This document shows positions 31,554-35,661 of a stretch of DNA of 35,661 bases, piece by piece; position 1 is the stretch's first letter; each line of letters begins with the position of its first letter. The notes under the pieces were generated by a model. That model was not told the DNA's origin. It did not search any database and saw only the letters and a program-made list of their open reading frames with translations. The position numbers were made by a program, and so were the translations under genes. Location: contig JAFYCS010000046.1 in assembly GCA_017539565.1 (NCBI GenBank), positions 1 to 35,661 of the forward strand. The letters run 5' to 3'. The DNA is from Lachnospiraceae bacterium (GTDB lineage Bacteria > Bacillota > Clostridia > Lachnospirales > Lachnospiraceae).

Positions 31554-33071
31554 ATGAATGTTTGGCTATTGATCGCTTTTATTCTCTATCTAGTATTAAT
31601 GGTAGGTATAGGAGCACTCTACAGCAAGAAGAACAGTAATTCGGAAGATTACTTTCTGGGGGGCAGATCCCTTGGCGGTTTTGTGGCGGCTCTTTCGGCA
31701 CAGGCTTCCGATATGAGCGGCTGGCTGCTCATGGGACTTCCCGGTGCCATTTTCTTATCGGGTATTTCCGGTGACGGCTGGGTGGCTATAGGTCTTCTGG
31801 TGGGAACCATTCTCAACTGGCTCATAGTTGCTTCACCGCTTCGGCGCTATACCATTTTGGCAGGTAATTCCGTGACACTGCCCATGTTCTTTGAACACCG
31901 TTACGGCGACAAGAAAAAGATACTGATGACCATCTCATCCGTGATCATCGCATTCTTCTTCATTGTATACACCGCATCCGCATTTGCGGCAGGCGGTAAG
32001 CTCTTCAGCTCCGTATTCGGGATCAATTACACCATGGCGCTGACCATAGGTGCGGTGGTCATCCTGGCTTACACCTTCATGGGCGGTTTCAAGGCCGTAT
32101 GTACCACGGACTTCATTCAAGGCACCCTTATGATCGTAGCACTCCTGGCAGTGCCCATCGCTGCATTGGCGATAATGAACTCCCAGGGCCTTGACTTTAC
32201 AAAGGGTCTGACCGACAACGGTGTTGAAGATGTTGCGGCTTACACCGGGCTGTTCACCGGAACAACGGCGACCAGCATCATCTCCGGATTTGCATGGGGT
32301 CTCGGATATTTCGGTATGCCTCACATACTGGTCCGTTTCATGGCGGTCAAGGATGAGAAGGAGATGGGCAAATCCAAGGTGGTCGCTATCAGCTGGGTTA
32401 CCCTTTCGCTGGTCTTTGCATGTGTCATCGGTGTTGTGGGCCGTGCGTTTATGAATTACGACGAGATAATGGAAGCAGGGCAGGAGCGTATATTTATAGA
32501 AATGATCAAGCGCGTTTTCGTGACCGAGATCCCCGCTTCACTGGTAGCAGGTATCTTCCTCTGCGGTATCCTGGCAGCTATCATGAGTACCGCCGATTCG
32601 CAGCTTCTGGTAAGTGCCTCCGCCATAGCGGAGGATATCTACAAGGGCGTTATTAAGAAGGATGCGGATGATAAGAAGGTGCTGGGCTTAAGCCGTGTGG
32701 CCATCATTGTGATAGCGATAGTGGCATACGTTATAGCACTCGATCCCAATTCGTCCGTTATGACATTGGTGTCCGATGCCTGGGCAGGACTAGGCGCAGC
32801 TTTCGGTCCCCTGGTACTGATGAGCCTCTTCTGGAAGAGGACCAATCTGCAGGGAGCCATTGCCGGCCTGGTGAGCGGTGCGGTCACAGTCATTCTCTGG
32901 GACTACATTCCTCTGGCAGGCGGTGCGACCTTAGGTTCTGCCACCGGATTATATTCGCTGGCACTGGGCTTCCCCGTAAGCCTTATATGTATAGTAATAG
33001 TAAGTCTTGCAACCAAGGCTCCCGATAAGGAGATCACGGACACCTTCGACAGGGTGTACAAAAAGGCTTAA
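31554..33071 (+). CDS. putP: Sodium/proline symporter (SSS family)
   Basis: This 505-residue membrane protein of the sodium:solute symporter family imports proline with Na+. About 13 hydrophobic helices are visible. Family marks include SEDYFLGGRSLGGFVAALSA (30-49), ASDMSGWLLMGLPGA, the signature GLGYFGMPHILVRFMAVKD and the helix with IMSTADSQLLVSASAIAEDI carrying the Ser/Asp residues typical of the Na+ site. The length matches PutP. It has its own promoter and terminator, so it is a monocistronic unit. Proline is the likeliest substrate; another amino or organic acid cannot be excluded. Confidence 0.93.
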   Translation: MNVWLLIAFILYLVLMVGIGALYSKKNSNSEDYFLGGRSLGGFVAALSAQASDMSGWLLMGLPGAIFLSGISGDGWVAIGLLVGTILNWLIVASPLRRYTILAGNSVTLPMFFEHRYGDKKKILMTISSVIIAFFFIVYTASAFAAGGKLFSSVFGINYTMALTIGAVVILAYTFMGGFKAVCTTDFIQGTLMIVALLAVPIAALAIMNSQGLDFTKGLTDNGVEDVAAYTGLFTGTTATSIISGFAWGLGYFGMPHILVRFMAVKDEKEMGKSKVVAISWVTLSLVFACVIGVVGRAFMNYDEIMEAGQERIFIEMIKRVFVTEIPASLVAGIFLCGILAAIMSTADSQLLVSASAIAEDIYKGVIKKDADDKKVLGLSRVAIIVIAIVAYVIALDPNSSVMTLVSDAWAGLGAAFGPLVLMSLFWKRTNLQGAIAGLVSGAVTVILWDYIPLAGGATLGSATGLYSLALGFPVSLICIVIVSLATKAPDKEITDTFDRVYKKA

Positions 33072-33087
33072 AATATAGAAGAAAACG

Positions 33088-33119
33088 GGACCCGGCCGGT
33101 AAAAGCCGGGTCCTTTTTT
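33088..33119 (+). terminator. Intrinsic terminator after putP
   Basis: A perfect 9-base-pair stem (GGACCCGGC with GCCGGGTCC) around loop CGGTAAAA, followed by six T. Confidence 0.97.
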
Positions 33120-33159
33120 ACGGGGAGAAAAAGAATTGAAAAAAATTTGCAAAAAAAGC

Positions 33160-33188
33160 TTGCATTATTTTTGTTAACCGTGTATAAT
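33160..33188 (+). promoter_or_regulatory. Sigma-A-type promoter of the S10 ribosomal operon
   Basis: TTGCAT at 33160-33165, a 17-base spacer and a perfect TATAAT at 33183-33188, with a strongly A/T-rich upstream stretch (33140-33158) that could act as an UP element. The transcript should start near 33195. Confidence 0.88.
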
Positions 33189-33194
33189 TTCCCC

Positions 33195-33458
33195 TTGCTG
33201 TGACATGATAGCTGTGAAGCGGAGGTTGCCGCCTGACCGAATACATAAGGCACGGCGGGTTATTTCGCGGAGCGAATGTCAATCATCATGACGACAAGTC
33301 ACTGTACTTATAACAGTCTGCCTTGGGCAGAAACGACGTGTAGTGTATGGTATGCAGCTCTGAAATGAGCTTTTACTAAAGAGAGAAAATGACACACACG
33401 GGAGAGTGTACAGTCGCCGCTTGTAAGAAACTAATTACATAGAGAGGAGACTTTTTTT
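33195..33458 (+). promoter_or_regulatory. Long structured 5' leader of the S10 operon
   Basis: About 264 bases without a gene separate the promoter from rpsJ. Visible elements are a GCGG/CCGC hairpin near 33219-33233, a 6-base-pair stem TCTGCC/GGCAGA (33317-33331), a 5-base-pair stem AGCTC/GAGCT followed by TTTT (33356-33374) resembling a weak attenuator, and an ACAC/GTGT pairing near 33393-33410. The S10 operon of E. coli is controlled by L4 through its leader; a similar or distinct protein-binding leader is plausible here but not shown. The ribosome site GAGAGGAG lies at 33442-33449. Confidence 0.6.
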
Positions 33459-33773
33459 ATGGCAACAGGACAGAAGATGCGAGTTATTCTTAAGGCTTAT
33501 GACCACCAGCTGGTGGATGCATCCGCAAAGAAGATCGTTGATACCGCTAAGAAGAGCGGTGCAGTGGTAAGCGGGCCGGTACCCCTTCCTACCAAGAAGG
33601 AAGTTGTGACCATCCTGCGTGCGGTACATAAGTACAAGGACAGCCGTGAGCAGTTCGAGCAGCGCACACATAAGCGTCTGATCGACATCCACAATGCAAG
33701 CCCTAAGATCGTTGAGGCTATGCAGAAGACGGATCTGCCTGCAGGTGTCTACGTAGACGTAAAGATGAAGTAA
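33459..33773 (+). CDS. rpsJ: Ribosomal protein S10
   Basis: Component of the small subunit head and, as NusE, of antitermination complexes. The 104-residue length and the sequence ([46 protein letters not shown]) are typical. It is the first gene of the S10 operon, as expected. Codon use is that of a highly expressed gene. Confidence 0.99.
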   Translation: MATGQKMRVILKAYDHQLVDASAKKIVDTAKKSGAVVSGPVPLPTKKEVVTILRAVHKYKDSREQFEQRTHKRLIDIHNASPKIVEAMQKTDLPAGVYVDVKMK

Positions 33774-33787
33774 ATTATTAAAAACCT

Positions 33788-33830
33788 CTACTAACTTTAT
33801 GTACGCGTAATGTGCGTACCGCTTTAGTAG
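33788..33830 (+). promoter_or_regulatory. Bipartite hairpin between rpsJ and rplC
   Basis: Outer arms CTACTAA (33788-33794) and TTAGTAG (33824-33830) enclose an inner perfect stem GTACGC (33801-33806) / GCGTAC (33814-33819). No T-run follows, so it is not a standard terminator; RNA processing, stability or protein binding are possible roles. Confidence 0.6.
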
Positions 33831-33849
33831 AAACAAAGGAGGGAATGAA

Positions 33850-34533
33850 ATGAAGAAAGCAATACTGGCAACAAAGATCGGTATGACACAGATCTTTAAG
33901 GAAGACGGAAGTCTTATCCCTGTTACGGTCCTGGAAGCAGGCCCCTGTGTGGTCACCCAGGTCAAGACAGTGGAGAATGACGGTTACTCTGCAGTTCAGG
34001 TAGGCTTCGGCGAGAAGAAGGAGCGTATCGTGAACAAGGATAAGGCCGGCAGCAAGGAGATAGTTCACCGCCACGGTGCTAACAAGGCTGCTCAGGGTCA
34101 CTTCAAGAAAGCAGGAGTTTCCGCTAAGAGATATTTAAGAGAGTTCCGTTTCGAGAACGCAGAGGAATACAGCCTGGCTCAGGAGATCAAGGCTGACATC
34201 TTCGCAAACGGTGATAAGGTAGATGCAACCGCTATTACCAAGGGTAAGGGATTCCAGGGCGCCATCAAGCGTCACGGACAGTCCAGAGGACCCATGGCTC
34301 ACGGTTCCAAGTATCACCGCCACGCAGGATCAAACGGTGCCTGCTCCTCACCTTCCAAGGTGTTCAAGGGCAAGAGAATGGCCGGACACATGGGCAGCGT
34401 TCAGGTGACGGTTAAGAATCTGGAAGTAGTACGCGTGGACGCAGAAAAGAACCTGCTGCTGGTCAAGGGTGCAGTGCCCGGAGCTAAGAAAGCTCTGATC
34501 ACCATCAAAGAGACCACCAAGGCAGAGGCTTAA
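33850..34533 (+). CDS. rplC: Ribosomal protein L3
   Basis: Large-subunit assembly protein, 227 residues including a short C-terminal extension ([10 protein letters not shown]). Conserved segments: [15 protein letters not shown] at the N-terminus, the central [12 protein letters not shown] and [16 protein letters not shown] loop that approaches the peptidyl-transferase centre, and [22 protein letters not shown] precedes the ATG. It lies 76 bases after rpsJ. Confidence 0.99.
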   Translation: MKKAILATKIGMTQIFKEDGSLIPVTVLEAGPCVVTQVKTVENDGYSAVQVGFGEKKERIVNKDKAGSKEIVHRHGANKAAQGHFKKAGVSAKRYLREFRFENAEEYSLAQEIKADIFANGDKVDATAITKGKGFQGAIKRHGQSRGPMAHGSKYHRHAGSNGACSSPSKVFKGKRMAGHMGSVQVTVKNLEVVRVDAEKNLLLVKGAVPGAKKALITIKETTKAEA

Positions 34534-34554
34534 GTGGAAGGAGGAAGTTAAAAG

Positions 34555-35175
34555 ATGGCTACAGTATCTGTTGTAAATATGGAAGGCAAGGAAGTTGGTA
34601 CCATCGAGCTTAACGATGCAGTGTTCGGAGTAGAGATCAACGAGCATCTGGTACATCTGGCAGTGGTACAGCAGCTTGCTAATTTAAGACAGGGCACACA
34701 GAAAGCTAAGACCCGTTCGGAGGTTTCCGGCGGCGGCAGAAAGCCCTGGAGACAGAAGGGCACGGGACATGCACGTCAGGGTTCCATCCGTGCTCCCCAG
34801 TGGAAAGGCGGCGGAATCGTATTCGCTCCCGTTCCGAGAGATTACTCCTTCAAGCTTAACAAGAAGGAAAAGAGAGCAGCTCTTAAGAGCGCGCTTACCA
34901 GCAAGGTACAGGACAACAAGCTTATCGTTGTTGACGAGCTTAAGCTGGATGAAGTAAAGACAAAGAAGTTTGCCGAGGTGCTCGGAAACATCAAAGCCGT
35001 TAAGGCTCTGGTGGTAACAGAGGAGAAGAACGACAATGTGATCCTCTCCGCACGTAACATCCCCGGGACCAAGACAGCGGTTGCAGACAATATGAACGTA
35101 TATGACGTTATGAATGCAGGCACCGTGGTTCTTACCAAGGCAGCAGTAGCCAACATCGAGGAGGTGTACGCATAA
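34555..35175 (+). CDS. rplD: Ribosomal protein L4
   Basis: Large-subunit protein lining the exit tunnel, 206 residues; in E. coli it also represses the S10 operon. The tunnel loop is visible as [20 protein letters not shown] (about 59-78) followed by [19 protein letters not shown] precedes the ATG. Its stop overlaps the rplW start by one base (TAATG), indicating coupling. Confidence 0.99.
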   Translation: MATVSVVNMEGKEVGTIELNDAVFGVEINEHLVHLAVVQQLANLRQGTQKAKTRSEVSGGGRKPWRQKGTGHARQGSIRAPQWKGGGIVFAPVPRDYSFKLNKKEKRAALKSALTSKVQDNKLIVVDELKLDEVKTKKFAEVLGNIKAVKALVVTEEKNDNVILSARNIPGTKTAVADNMNVYDVMNAGTVVLTKAAVANIEEVYA

Positions 35176-35474
35176 TGGCAAGCTTATTATATTATGATGT
35201 GATCCTTAAGCCCATGGTCACAGAGAAGAGCATGGAGGGTATGGGCGAGAAGAAATACACCTTCCTTGTACATCCCGAAGCAAACAAGACACAGATCAAG
35301 GATGCTGTTGAGAAAATGTTCGACGGCGTTAAGGTGGCAAAGGTGAACACCCAGAACAAAGATGGTAAGTCACGCCGCCGCGGCCTTGTTACCGGTAAGA
35401 CAGCTGCAACAAAGAAAGCTATCGTACAGCTTACCGAGGACAGCAAGGACATCGAGATCTTTGCAGGACTGTAA
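35175..35474 (+). CDS. rplW: Ribosomal protein L23
   Basis: Large-subunit protein at the tunnel exit, docking trigger factor and SRP. 99 residues with [31 protein letters not shown] and the basic loop [20 protein letters not shown]. The start overlaps the rplD stop. Confidence 0.99.
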   Translation: MASLLYYDVILKPMVTEKSMEGMGEKKYTFLVHPEANKTQIKDAVEKMFDGVKVAKVNTQNKDGKSRRRGLVTGKTAATKKAIVQLTEDSKDIEIFAGL

Positions 35475-35534
35475 GAAACAGCCCTCATGTATACACAGAG
35501 AAGTGTGCGAATAAACTGGTAAAGGAGAAGAGAA

Positions 35535-35661
35535 ATGGGTATTAAAAAGTATAATCCCTATACACCGTCAAGAAGAAACATGACCGGTTCTGATTTCTCA
35601 GAGATCACTAAGAAATCACCCGAGAAATCACTTCTTGCGAAGAAGGACAAGACAGCCGGCC
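35535..35661 (+). CDS. rplB: Ribosomal protein L2, N-terminal fragment (3' end outside window)
   Basis: The first 42 codons are present: [20 protein letters not shown] at the start, then [12 protein letters not shown], typical of bacterial L2. AAAGGAG lies 7 bases upstream of the ATG. Gene order rpsJ-rplC-rplD-rplW-rplB is the standard S10 order. Confidence 0.98.
   Translation, partial: MGIKKYNPYTPSRRNMTGSDFSEITKKSPEKSLLAKKDKTAG

Noticed and set aside
1-35661. Mobile elements, CRISPR arrays, tRNA or rRNA genes
   Set aside because: No transposase or integrase frames, no regularly spaced repeats, and no cloverleaf-like sequence were seen; intergenic gaps are short apart from those described.

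Overview
The window looks like part of a Lachnospiraceae (Clostridia) chromosome. The basis is family resemblance: a CelC-like GH5, YesM/YesN-type sensing, LacI-GGDEF proteins, A/G-rich Shine-Dalgarno sites, and the str and S10 ribosomal loci on one strand. Every supported gene lies on the + strand. No IS elements, phage genes, tRNAs or CRISPR arrays were seen.

Layout. (1) 1-476 is the 3' end of the EF-Tu gene, closed by a strong terminator. (2) 702-7058 has a membrane chemoreceptor, a LarB-like enzyme, a 74-residue CxxC protein, an intracellular GH5 glucanase and a GGDEF-EAL-PAS-GGDEF protein. (3) 7278-15343 is a tightly coupled carbohydrate operon: type-B carboxylesterase, GH3 beta-xylosidase/glucosidase, YesM kinase, YesN/AraC regulator and a large lipoprotein solute-binding protein. 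It has no permease and no signal peptides on the enzymes. (4) 15452-16942 is an L-fucose/L-arabinose isomerase-family gene with its own strong promoter, terminator and highly-expressed codon usage. (5) 17049-26804 is a signalling cassette: sugar-binding-domain-GGDEF, REC-GGDEF-degenerate GGDEF, REC-HD-GYP, hybrid kinase-REC-HPt, and a hybrid kinase-REC fused to a DegV fatty-acid-binding domain. (6) 26832-31407 has an HD hydrolase, a lone truncated GspF-type protein, a membrane/spermidine-synthase-like fusion, a COG1092 methyltransferase and an unknown acidic protein; two of these genes look leaderless. (7) 31554-33071 is a PutP-type sodium symporter. (8) From about 33160 the S10 ribosomal operon begins, with a ~260-nt leader, then rpsJ, rplC, rplD, rplW and the start of rplB.

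How it fits together. Regions 2-4 suggest intracellular processing of imported plant-wall oligosaccharides under two-component control. Region 5 holds enzymes predicted to make and break c-di-GMP, receivers, an HPt and two membrane kinases. This is enough for a self-contained phosphorelay/c-di-GMP module with sugar and possibly lipid inputs, which is the best candidate for a new system here. The str-S10 junction, commonly compact in Firmicutes, appears to be opened by about 33 kb of these accessory genes.
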